Source: Meghimatium bilineatum (taxonomy: Eukaryota > Mollusca > Gastropoda > Stylommatophora > Philomycidae). Taken from it: DNA of 64,000 nucleotides. The notes beneath the pieces were generated by a model. That model was not told the origin of the DNA, did no database searches, and saw only the letters and a list, made by a program, of their open reading frames with translations. The stretch spans positions 141,501 through 205,500 of the forward strand of contig CM067310.1 of the NCBI GenBank assembly GCA_034231615.1, in the 5' to 3' direction. The position numbers and the translations under genes were made by a program. Positions 1-11,865 of the stretch are shown piece after piece. Every line of letters starts with the position of its first letter. Position 1 is the stretch's first letter.

Positions 1-585
1 TTCAGATAAATCATCTGTTGCAAAGGCTAGGTCTGAGGTTGAGATGGTGTGCCTTCTTCTAGAGTAAAAAGTTGGGTGGTCTTCTGGTTCATTAAGCAGT
101 TTAAGTGTCACCTCGCACTGCCAGTCTTCCACTTCTTCTCCTCTAGTATCATGTTCTGTATATCCTCAACTCTGTAAGTGGCTATTAAACTCATCAATCA
201 CAAGACAGTTATCTTTTTCTGTGTTAATTGTGTGCAGAGATAGGCTCTTGTCTTGTGGACAGTAATAGCTATATATTGTAACCTCTTTAGTTGGAAGGGT
301 TAAGCAGGTTCCAATTATTTCAGCCTGTTCTTCAGTGTTTACTCGGATTTCTGAGGCAATGATATTGTTTTTGACCAGTATAAGTACTCCTCCTTTATGT
401 CTCTTTTCTCTATCAATCCGAAATGTTTGGTATCCCTGGATATTGAATCTGTTGTTGTTTGGGAGTTGTGTTTCCTGTATGAATGCTATATCAATTTCCT
501 CTTTGTGTAATCAGTTTGCAAGTGAAGTCTTTTTATTGTAGACACCTTCGGCATTCCACTACAATATTTTCAAGTGCTTAGTCTA
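1..585 (-). mobile_element. Non-LTR retrotransposon AP-endonuclease remnant
   Basis: The minus strand reads as the N-terminal apurinic-type endonuclease domain of a LINE: WNAEGVYNKKTSL, the catalytic-site IDIAFIQETQLP, REKRHKGGVLILVKNN, IYSYYCPQDKSLSL, and near the left edge DLAFATDD. Broken: an in-frame TAG precedes WNAEGV and another interrupts the D-x-N-S-H block. The reverse transcriptase would lie left of position 1. Type is I/Jockey-like by eye. Confidence 0.8.
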
Positions 586-1090
586 GCCTTTAGAGTCTGC
601 ATCATGATCTTTATGTGTATTTTTGAACTAGTAGCCATTTTCCTCTGATCTCTTTTTCTGGCTCCGCAAATTGAGACAGAGGTACCACCAGTCGCTGAGG
701 GCGGGCTGCTTAGAGCCTAGCACTTCATCTGCCTGATGGGATTCCACAGATAAAGCACCAAAACGAACAGTCTGCAACCTTTTATTTGACATATGAAGTC
801 ATTGCATGGCACTGTGGTTTTCAGCCTTGGCAGTCATGCCCTGGCTGGACTATTTTGTACCTTTCGGTCCAGTGTCTCCATTTTACTTTTGGTCAGGATG
901 TGGTTCCCTAGCCCTTATCTATCCAAGGATTGTCCACAGGGCAGTGGAGGATTTATTTTGAAGTTTTCCTTTTCCTAGACAGCTTGCCTACCAGGGTTAA
1001 TGAGCACCATCTGCTCGGGGTTTGGAGTCAGAGTTCCCCTCTCCTAGGATAATTTTAGTTGTTGCTAGGGATTCATTATCCTTCCTCTTT
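586..1090. other. Intron, no recognised gene
   Basis: This follows the LINE endonuclease remnant and may hold its degraded upstream part. I see no splice-bounded exon and no long uninterrupted frame related to a known family. Confidence 0.5.
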
Positions 1091-1460
1091 GGTTTATTTC
1101 TTGTGATCTAAGGCACCTCCCACTCAAGGTTTATTTCTTGTGATCTAAGGCACCTCCCACTCAAGGTTTATTTCTTGTGATCTAAGGCACCTCCCACTCA
1201 AGGTTTATTTCTTGTGATCTAAGGCACCTCCCACTCAAGGTTTATTTCTTGTGATCTAAGGTACCTCCCACTCAAGGTTTATTTCTTGTGATCTAAGGCA
1301 CCTCCCACTCAAGGTTTATTTCTTGTGATCTAAGGCACCTCCCACTCAAGGTTTATTTCTTGTGATCTAAGGCACCTCCCACTCAAGGTTTATTTCTTGT
1401 GATCTAAGGCACCTCCCACTCAAGGTTTATTTCTTGTGATCTAAGGCACCTCCCACTCAA
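1091..1460. repeat. 37-bp minisatellite, 10 copies
   Basis: Unit begins GGTTTATTTCTTGTGATCTA and ends CACTCAA. Ten near-identical copies fill exactly 370 bp, with one visible substitution (GGTACC for GGCACC) in the fifth. It lies in the intron upstream of the first visible cadherin exon. Confidence 0.97.
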
Positions 1461-1872
1461 GGATGATGATTTAAGAGTATTCCTCTCTGTTGTTCCAATA
1501 TCTATAATTTCCCCATGCCTTATCTAACCCTCCCTCCCCCCTCTCCGCACATTCCTGATGTGGTGTCAGTGACCCTACTTCAGTAAACTGAGCTCATACT
1601 TGCTTGATGCTGCCAGTCACTGGACACCTGGGGTATTTTAGTGAGGATATCAGCACCGCCTGATCACTATCCACCACCTGTTGACACTACTGGTAGAGGT
1701 AGGTAGCACCATAAGGTGGGAACAGTAATTTGTATGTTTTTACTTCAATTTTTTTCAACAATGGTTTTAGCAGATTTTAACTTTTATTTTAGTGGCAACA
1801 CTGCTTTTAAACAATATTTCCCATGATTGTTAAGGATGTATGTGGAATTACTGTATACAAATGTGTTTTCAG
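1461..1872. other. Intron, no recognised feature
   Basis: The stretch leads to the acceptor of the first visible cadherin exon. It has a run of pyrimidines near 1530 and ordinary AT-rich DNA. I see no gene. Confidence 0.5.
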
Positions 1873-2106
1873 ATGGTGGAATTGGTTGTGGATAAATGCA
1901 TTGATGCCATAGATCAGAATCATTTCATTAACGATGATCGAGCTTGCCGTGCAAAGAAAGAAACACCTGGAGAAAACATATTCTTGAATGTCAACACACA
2001 TTTACTCCTGGGAGGCATACATACCACAGCCAAGCTTCGGCACTTGGGCAACCGAGATTTTATTGGCTTTCAAGGTTGTTTGAAGAACTTAATACACAAT
2101 AAAAAG
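1873..2106 (+). CDS. CadN-like exon 1 in window: C-terminal half of first LamG
   Basis: Acceptor tgtgttttcag and donor AAAAAG|GTAGAA bound 234 bp, phase 0 at both ends (78 codons). The translation has the LamG signature of a LNVNT..LLLGG strand and a GFQGCLKNLIHN end with the conserved Gly-Cys. It joins the next exon as NKK|LYDL, the usual LamG end. The preceding exon is outside the window, because 1-1872 holds only repeats. Confidence 0.85.
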
Positions 2107-5100
2107 GTAGAAGTCAAGATTTTCTAAACATTAGTTTAGTATGATTCATTAGTTTATAATGCATATACGAAGAGAGGAGAAGCAGAAAGAAGAGCCAAGG
2201 GTAGACCTAGAGTACGCTGGATCGACAACATCACAGAGACATTACACGAACACCAAATAACATTATCTGAAGCTGCCAGAAAAGTGAGAACAAGAACATT
2301 ATATCTCCCTCGACACCAGAAAAGGGTAAAAGAGGAAGGAAAGAAGAAGAAAAAGAAGTTTAGTATTAATAAATTAACAAATGTCTTAATAACATTTTCT
2401 TTCTTTCGTTTTATACTCCTTTGTGCCATGCAAAGTCAGGGGTAGAAGAGTTCTCTAGAGACTGCATTTTTCTGTGCTTCATATGTATTTTCATTGACTC
2501 ATTTATATCTGTAATCCATCTTTTGTATGGTCTGCCCCTGGCATTGTATCCATCGTGTCTGTATAGCAATCCTTTTTTTGAGGGGCACTGCCTGATGGTA
2601 GTCTGGAAGCATGTGAAAACCACTTAATCTGTTGTCTTCTGATGTAATCCAGAATTGGAATTGTGTTTGTTAGTCTTCTGATATTTTCATTTATGATTCT
2701 ATCTCTTATTCTTCTCTGAGAATTCTCCATAGACAAGTCATTTCTGTTGAAACAAGTTTTCTTTTAGCTTTTGTTGTTAGTGTCCATGTTTGACATTGGT
2801 AGCATAGTGATGGTATGATGATTGTTTTATATAGTGCAGTTTTGATGTTCAAGTTCACATATTTTTTCCGAAAACAGGAGATATCTACCCTAAGATCCAG
2901 TATGCTATGTTGCATCTATGTTGGATTTCTTTGGTGTTTTTTCCAATTTGATGATATGATGCTTCCAAGATAAGTGAATTCTTTCATCTGTTTAGAAAAA
3001 TCATCTATAAGGTGAAATATAATCTTACAATACTAATTGCCACTGCTGTAAAATGATTGATGGAGGAAAAGTTAAAACATGGAGTGTTGGCATCTGTGAC
3101 TATGTCAACAACGATACCTATAGCTGAGCTTAGGTTGGTGTACAGTTCATTGTATGGCTAGCCTACTAGTGATATGGCTACAGGCGTTCACCGTTCAGTG
3201 AAAGTGGTAAAATACTGAACGTATTAGTTTCCAAGCCGAAGTCGGATGTGTTGAACTGTTGATGAGCTATTCTTTGCTCCCCATTCAGCCACAGCAACAC
3301 ATGAATGTCACTTGAGCTCTGATAACAAACAACCAAATAAAATCTCTGACTATGATTGTCACACTACTATTGTGCAAAGTAAAATGTTGAGAAAAGAGCT
3401 GGAACTAAAAGAATAATGTAAACAGTTGACAACCTATTTAGGCAGAACATTGATATGAGATTGTGATACAAAAAATGAGATACCAGAATTGCGTTGGCAT
3501 CAAGTGCATTCAACCACCTAATAAACATCTGGAAATAAAAAACAATAAGTAAATAATCAAACTATGACTGTCCAACTCCAATGTAATATCTGTATTAACA
3601 TATGGTTGCGAAAGTTGGATAAAAAACACTGGAGAAGAAATTGAATTTATTTGAAAATAAATATCTTAGAAAATTCTTAAATATTGGTTGGGAAAAATAA
3701 AAGTCAAACAAGCAAATAAGAGAGAAAACCAAACAGCGATATGTTTCTACAACAATAAGTGATGGATTTATATCGGCCACTGCAAGCATTAATATGGACA
3801 CCAGATGGTAAGGGGTGCAAAGGGTCTCGCATTTGTCTCCTGTAGACCCAGAGTTAGCAGATAACCAAGATCCTAAAAGCACCTCCTCGTAGTGCACCCT
3901 GTAAACAGACAGTGACTCTTGCTGTATTCGTGGTGGTGGGTATTTCCTGTTGTTCTGGTGAGTACATGTATTTATATGTTTTGTGCTCTGTTTTCAGCTG
4001 TATGACCTGCACTTGAAACAAATGCCTGGATTGAACACCGGACATAATGGATGTCCACCAGAGGACAATGTGTGTGGAAACGCCCTTACATCACCTAAAT
4101 GTGGGCTTAATGGTATCTGTCAAGCCACTTTGGATGGGCAGCACTCTTGCAGGTGTAAACCAATGTGGTTTGGCTCTCAGTGCAATAAACGTAAGCTGAT
4201 GATTATTTTAATTTCATGTTTTTGTTCAGCCTCTTTTGGACATACTTTTAATCTCATTACCAGACTGCTCTTGTATAATTATCTTGCTTCAGTTATGAGA
4301 ACTGCAGATATTTGCATTAGATCCCTTGCCTATTTTACTAAAAATAATCACCTTTAATTGGCTTCCCTAGAGATGTATCCATGTAACAACCCACCTCCCC
4401 CCCAATTCCTGTAAAACAGTCCCTATGAGAGCCATATGTTGAGACACATTGCATTGGAAGATTAGAGTATTTCAGAGAATGGAATTATTTCAGTGGAAGA
4501 GAATGCACCAGTAAAGATAGAAGTAAAAGTTAGCAAATGGGGATGGGAAGGACACGCCTTTAGAAAGAAGTCAGACAACATAGCTAGACATGGGAATGCC
4601 TGAAATATGCAGAAAGTCTTTCTGAGAACACACAAAACATGAAACATAATAGACTTTCTGAAAATACACAAAACATGAAACCTAATGGACTTTCTGAGAA
4701 CACACAAAACATGAAACATAATAGACTTTCTGAGAACACACAAAACATGAAACCTAATAGACTTTCTGAGAACACACAAAACATAAAACCTAATAGACTT
4801 TCTGAGAACACACAAAACATGAAACATAATAGACTTTCTGAGAACACACAAAACATGAAACCTAATAGACTTTTTAATGTTAATGCTCTTCTTGATATAA
4901 AGGAGAGAAAACTTGCAAAGGGAGAATATCAAACAATTAGTCATGTCTTGTACCACTGCTGGTTGTACCACTGGCCTTTATTTTCATGTTCTTGTTTATG
5001 TATTCCTATTTCAGCTGCCACAGTGAGAGATTTTGAAAAGAACAGCTATTACTTATGGGGAATGAAGGATGCACTTTTCAACAGTCGGAGATTGACTCGC

Positions 5101-8100
5101 AATCGCGACTTAGATGTTCAGATCATGTTCCGTACTCGACAGAAAACCGGCATCCTCATAGACCTAAGTGATTATTCCTCCTCAGAGTCTACTCTTCACA
5201 TTCAGCTAGTGGTATGCACATTTTATTTTCAATTCATTCTATGTGGGGTATCATACGCATGGTATGACAAACACAAACTAACAACATGGATCAGAGAAGT
5301 TCTGCTGGTTGGTTAGTTGGTTTACAGACATAGAGTATGTAAAAATCACAATGTTTTGGACTTTTGATGGAAAGTTATCAAATATGGTCTTCAGGTGGTA
5401 CAAGGCAACTTCTAGTGCTGTTATTTCAGCTTCATGGTTAGAACATATCTCCCCACAAGCATCAAACAACTCATCAGATGTTTTGTCTGGATATTCTATA
5501 TAGACACCATAACCTGCTTTGTTGGTGGCTTTGAAAGCAGACCCATCAGTATAGAAATAAATCCATTGTTCAGGGTATGTGTCTATTGTTTTCTGTGTTG
5601 TTTTCATAAGACTTACTGTGTCATAACTTTTCATTGCATTATCTCTTAATTGTTCCTTGACTTCTGGCCATTTAAAACATGTGGTGGTAAACATTTTTGT
5701 ACTCTTTGCAGTTCTTTTGTTTGGGAGGTGATAGCTGTCTTTTATTTCATTGACATATCTGAGGATTGACTTTTGTTTTATTTTGAGGTTTAGTTATCAG
5801 TTTTGTACAAGTTGTTTATTTGTGTGGTCTTTGTTCATTCTTTTGCTTCTTCCATAAGCCTCCATTGCAGCTATATCTCTCCATATATCAAAAATGTTCT
5901 ACATTTTTATGTATTTCACATACAGCTGTTAGTGTAGATATCATCAATGCTTCACTAATAAGGCATAGGGCATTGTTCTGCACTCTGTCTAGGGGTTCTA
6001 CATTTATCTTGGAACATGTTGTGAGGAGTGCACTGTTGTATTCTAAAGCAGAACGTATGTAATCAAGATTTAGTCCTCTGAGGGTATCCTTGTCTGATCC
6101 CCAAGATGTGCCAGTGAGTCTTTTCATTAGTTGTAACCATTTAAGTGCTTTATTTTTGACATTTTTTACATGCTTCTTGAGGGTGAGCTGTCGATTAAGC
6201 GTGACTCCAAAATATGTGGGATGTTCTTCTCTTGACAATTTCTGTGTATCTAACCATAGACTGATATTTTCTTTGGCTACTTTATGACTCTTGGTGAAGA
6301 TGGTATAGACAGTTTTCTCACAGTTTATTTTCTTTTTCCATGTTTGACAGTACTTGTGTAGTCTTCTTAAATCTTGATTTTCAAATGTTTGGCAAGGTCA
6401 TTATTGTAAACCATGTGATCACCATTATGTTTGGATTGGACCATCTTAGTGAAGGTCTGAGCACAGTGTGCAGATGTCATCAAATTAATAGGCCTCTCGG
6501 ATGCAAAGGGTCTCGCATTGCTCTCATGTGGACCCAGAGTTAGCAGATAATCAAGATCCTAAAAGCACCTCCTTGTGGTGCAACCTGGAAACAAATACTG
6601 CAGCTCTTGCTGTATTCCTGGCTAATGCTTTTAGGCTCGTGTTCGTGGATGCTGTAGATGGAATGAGAACTGCCTGCAGAGAGACAGGAAATATCTCAGA
6701 AACCTCTACACCATCACATCCAACATATGCAAGGCATCTGTGCTTTTCGTCCTGGCCTTCTTAAAAAGCAGAAACATTGGAGAGGCAGTTTGTGTCTTTT
6801 GACTCTTTGCCATTGCATATATTACCCAAAGAGGTAGGTAAAATACAAATCTCGGATGAGGAGCTTTGCAGTGGGCCCTTGTGTACTGAACCCAATTCTC
6901 TCTGTATGAGCTGTGCTGGGCCACGGCCTATAGTCGAGTTGGGCTTGGTTTGCAGTGTCGTTAGAGTCTTGCGCCCCCCACTACATTTCCACCAGCGTCC
7001 AGATTTCGACTCTCAACACTGCTTCGGTCAGATATTTGAACAATGCACTCCCCGACATTTGTTCAATGCTTGTCATGTGTGCAATGGGGAGCTGTATTCA
7101 AAACTTTATTCCATACCCAGGAGTGCATGGTCGAGTTGGCGTATCCAATATCTGAGTCATGACTCCTACTTTAATGGGGTAAAAAGGTTATCCAATCATA
7201 CCCTGACCACAGAACATTTATATTTCTCATACACACCATGGAGGAGATTATGACCCAATGAGTCACCGTGCCAAATTTCATTGAAATATGTTAATTCGTA
7301 GAGATCTCCATATCATATATATATAAAAATAAGCCCGTTTTTGTTGTTCTCTATAGAAATTTTAATACTTGTCCAATTCAGATGAAATTTGGCACAGTTA
7401 CTCATGAAGTCATTGGTTACGGGGCTGTTAATATGAGAAATTGTGATCACTGTCCTGTATTCTGGCATAGCTGAACAGTTAACCTTTGACCTCTGACAAT
7501 TGTATAAAAGTCAAACAAATGGTAGAGAATACACCTAATTATATTGCCTTTTCGATTCATTTGATAGTTACTCTGAAACAGGTTCACTATTCTTTCTCCT
7601 TGCCCTTTGCTAATGTTATGTATATATTTGCCCATGAGGCACTCAAATAAAACTGTTCTCATCTGCCTTTCTTATTTGTCTTAACAATCATATCGATCAA
7701 TCATAGCCGAAGCATCCTCACAGTAATCGTTGTTTAATAACGAGATTATTATATTTGTGTAAAAGTACAATTTTATGCTTTTATTTCGTTTGTTCAGATT
7801 AGCTGAATTAAAATGAGCTTAATATATATATACTTTATACTAGGTACTTTCTGTGTTTGATCCAAGACACAATAGGTTCTTTTTTGGTGTTTTTAAAAAA
7901 GAAATTAGAAATGGGACATGTTTTATGTTTTCATGATATCTTTATCACCATATTACTACTGACATGTTTTGTAATATTAATATTTTCACCTGAGCAACGC
8001 TGGATCTAGTATATATTTAAATATAAAATTTGGGACACTTCTCAATCCATTCAGCAAAAAATGAAATTTAATTATCTCCCTTTTATGTTCGAAACTGGTT

Positions 8101-11100
8101 TCCATAGAATCGTAATCCTCATTTTAGTTTGGTCAGGATTATATCTCTCAACCGTGTTCAAAATATCAATATATCAGACACCTTGTTGCATGGCCCTTTC
8201 AACACAAATGTTTATGACATGTATGGGAGGTAATAATTATATTTTTTGCTATGCAGGTAGATTCGAGAGAAATGTCTGTAGATTTTAAATAAATGCTGAT
8301 ATTAAAAATACATGCTATCTGCAGCTCAGTGATGGTAAGATCAGACTGACCTACAACATGGGGGATGGTGATAAACATCTTGATTTGACTCATGCTAAAG
8401 CCAACAATGGCCAGTGGCATGTTGTGAGGATGGAGAGGTTTGGACATGAGTTCCACTTGCGAATGGATGGTGGAGAAGGCACAAACTACAACTACACTCT
8501 CATGTCTGTTGGTGGTAAAGAACGGGATGTATTTGTTGTGGGTAGGCGTGTGTACTCTGGTGCTTACAAACAAGGAGTTGGTTTGTCATCAGTTCTCATT
8601 GATGACCTTGTTAAAAGTAAGTATCACCCATAGTTTGTGAAGGTAATAACAGTATATGTTCTTGTAATGATCTTGTTATGGGGCATGTGAATGGTTAGAA
8701 TGAAGGTCTCACACAGCTTGTTTCTGATGAATTGATGGTCTTCTTGTAGATTCATTTTTGGACTCTTGCAGATTAGTGAGATGTAGTAATGAGAATGGAA
8801 TGTGTTGTGTCATGGTTTACAACTTACCTGTGATATCTGTTTATACAAGTAAATTTAAGTAGGAAGCCAGAGGACAATTTTAAAAATTCTTGAGACTAAC
8901 AGGAATTGAACCAGTCCATTCAACGGCACCAAATCACCTAGCAACAATTGCACACGCGTTCTTCCGTACTTGACTAACCGCATCTCCAAAAAAAGATGCG
9001 GTTTCGTCAAGCCATTCAAACCGTGAACACAAAGTCACCAGAAGTCACTGTGATATCTACACGATTCATACTGACACATCTCACTTCAGCATTGCTTATG
9101 GGTCACTTTAACCCTCACTTGCAAGAAAAAGCCAACATCATCTCTACAAAAAGTGTAGAGAATTACACTTCATTGTGCTCAGTTACCCCCCATCCCAATA
9201 TGTACTCAGTCCCTCTCAACAAAGTACTGGTCCCTCTCAACAAAGTGCCATACCACTTGCAGAGAGTACCACTCATATGTACTCAGTCCCTCTCAACAAA
9301 GTGCCATACCACCTGCAGAGAGTACCACTCATATGTACTCAGTCCCTCTCAACAAAGTGCCATACCACTTGCAGAGAGTACCACTCATATGTACTCAGTC
9401 CCTCTCAACAAAGTGCCATACCACCTGCAGAGAGTACCACTCATATGTACTCAGTCCCTCTCAACAATGTGCCATACCACCTGCAGAGAGTACCACTCAT
9501 ATGTACTCAGTCCCTCTCAACAATGTGCCGGTCCCTCCTAACAAAGTCGCATACCATCTGCCGAGAGTAACTCATAACATGTAGCTCCATAGATTCAAAA
9601 TCCCAAAGGAGAAAAAAAACACCTCATAAACAAGAAACTATGAGTGGGATTCGAACCCACAACCTCTTAAACACAAAGCAAACTGCTTTAATCACTATGC
9701 CAGGTAGATTCCCACCCCCATCACCTCCTTACTTGCAAAAAGAGATGTCAAACATCACACATCACAGTGTTGCTATTCTTTGCTCCCCTCTCAGACCCTG
9801 ACAATACATTTGCGGACTTGTGCTCATATGGCTGTAACTTGTGTTCATATGTGCTGTAACTTGTGTTCATATGGCTGTAACTTGTGTTCATATGGCTGTA
9901 ACTTGTGTTCATATGGCTGTAACTTGTTTTCATATGGCTGTAACATCATTGTAACATCATATGGCTGTAACATCATATGGCTGTAACAACAGCATTTTTC
10001 TCTTTTGTATGTAAAATTAAACTCTGTGAATATTATTGCAACTGCTGTGACAAATTGCTTCTATTACTACAACATAAAAAGTTATCTTGCAACTGCTGTG
10101 ACAAATGCCTCTATTACTACAACATAAAAAGTTATCTTGCAACTGCTGTGACAAATGCCTCTATTACTACAACATAAAAAGTTATCTTGCAACTGCTGTG
10201 ACAAATTGCCTCAATTACTACAACATAAAAAGTTATCTTGCAACTACTGTGACAAACTGCCTCTATTACTACAACATAAAAAGTTATCTTGCAACTACTG
10301 TGACAAACTGCCTCTATTACTACAACATAAAAAGTTATCTTGCAACTGCTGTGACAAATGCCTCTATTACTACAACATAAAAAGTTATCTTGCAACTGCT
10401 GTGACAAATTGCCTCAATTACTACAACATAAAAAGTTATCTTGCAACTACTGTGACAAACTGCCTCTATTACTACAACATAAAAAGTTATCTTGAAACTA
10501 CTGTGACAACTACAGGAGTCACTGTGTCTCGACAGGCTGCTGCATGTGTTGCTGGTGGTGGTGTCGGAGATATTGTCTGTCTCTTATGCAGTCAAATCTC
10601 TTTCCATCTGCTACCTCCATATTCTTGGACACGATCCCCAAATGATTTAGCCAGAATCAGCATGATCCACTGTATTTCTGTTTCCAGGGTGCACCGTGAG
10701 GAGGTACATTTGGGATCTTGGTTATCTGCTAACCCTGGGTCTGCCAAGAGCATTGCGTTCACTTTGCACCCCATAACACTATTCAAAACAATTATTATGC
10801 CAACACTGTGCTACCAATGCCAAACATGGACAATGACAGCACAAGACAAATGTAAACTTGTGACAGCTGAAATGGCATACTTACGCAGAATACTAGGAAT
10901 ATTGCAAAGAGACAAGAGTGAGAAATTAGGACATTAGACAAAGAACCGGCACCGCCCCAATTTTGAATTATATTAAGAGCCAACATATTAAATGGTTTGC
11001 TCACATCAGCAGACTACAACCAGACAACATATCACAGCAAACTATGCTACACAGATAAAGTGAAGGCAGACCTAGAGGCAGACCATGAAAAATGATGGAC

Positions 11101-11814
11101 CACCGAAATAAAAGAGGCAACAAATTCCACGATATACTCAGCACACACGAAGGCCATCTTCATGTAACTCTTCTACCCCTGATGCTGAAAAGCAATAAAG
11201 GGTTTAGTGAATAGATAGATAGATTAATGAATGTCCATGTCTTTCAGAAATTCAAATATTTCCACCTTTGTAACATATACTTGTCTATCAGCATGCATAC
11301 AGGATGTCAGGGTCAATGATGGCTACTTTGCTATGTCCGAGGCTGAAAATGATGACCCAGATACCATGGCACAAGTTGAAGAAAACCAGAACACTAAGGA
11401 AGGTTGTTTGAGAGATGACTGTCTTCCGAGGGTCTGTCCAATCAACCGAATCTGTGTGCCTCTATGGGGACAATTTGATTGCAAGTAAGTTGCAAATATG
11501 AGTACCGGATTTATTGTATTCACCTAGAGATATGTAGTTAAGAATGTATCAATGCAGACCCTGTCATTATATATACACAATTTCTCTGTGTACATAGTGT
11601 ATTCATGATTTTCTATCAAATACACTTGTATGGACTTTTAGCAAATATACGTTTTTATTCAGATCTTCTATCTAATACACTTCTATTGACCTGTAGCAAA
11701 CATATTTTGTATTGATTGTATTGACCTGTAGCAAATGTAGGTTTTTTCCCAGATCTTCTATCAAAAACACTTGTATTGACCTGTAGCAAATGTAGGTTTT
11801 TATCCCAGAATTTA

Positions 11815-11865
<51 letters not shown>

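Noticed and set aside
1840-2127. A single 95-residue protein starting at 1840
   Set aside because: The frame is an internal cadherin exon with its flanking intron; splice sites at 1873 and 2106 and LamG homology define the true exon.
9630-9712. Functional tRNA gene on the minus strand
   Set aside because: Boxes A and B and the T-stem are good, but the acceptor stem does not pair, so it is better explained as a SINE head or pseudogene.
9175-10937. Repeat-rich frames of 130-260 codons
   Set aside because: They follow 56-bp and 50-bp minisatellites and run into R1 and LINE remnants; no family resemblance.
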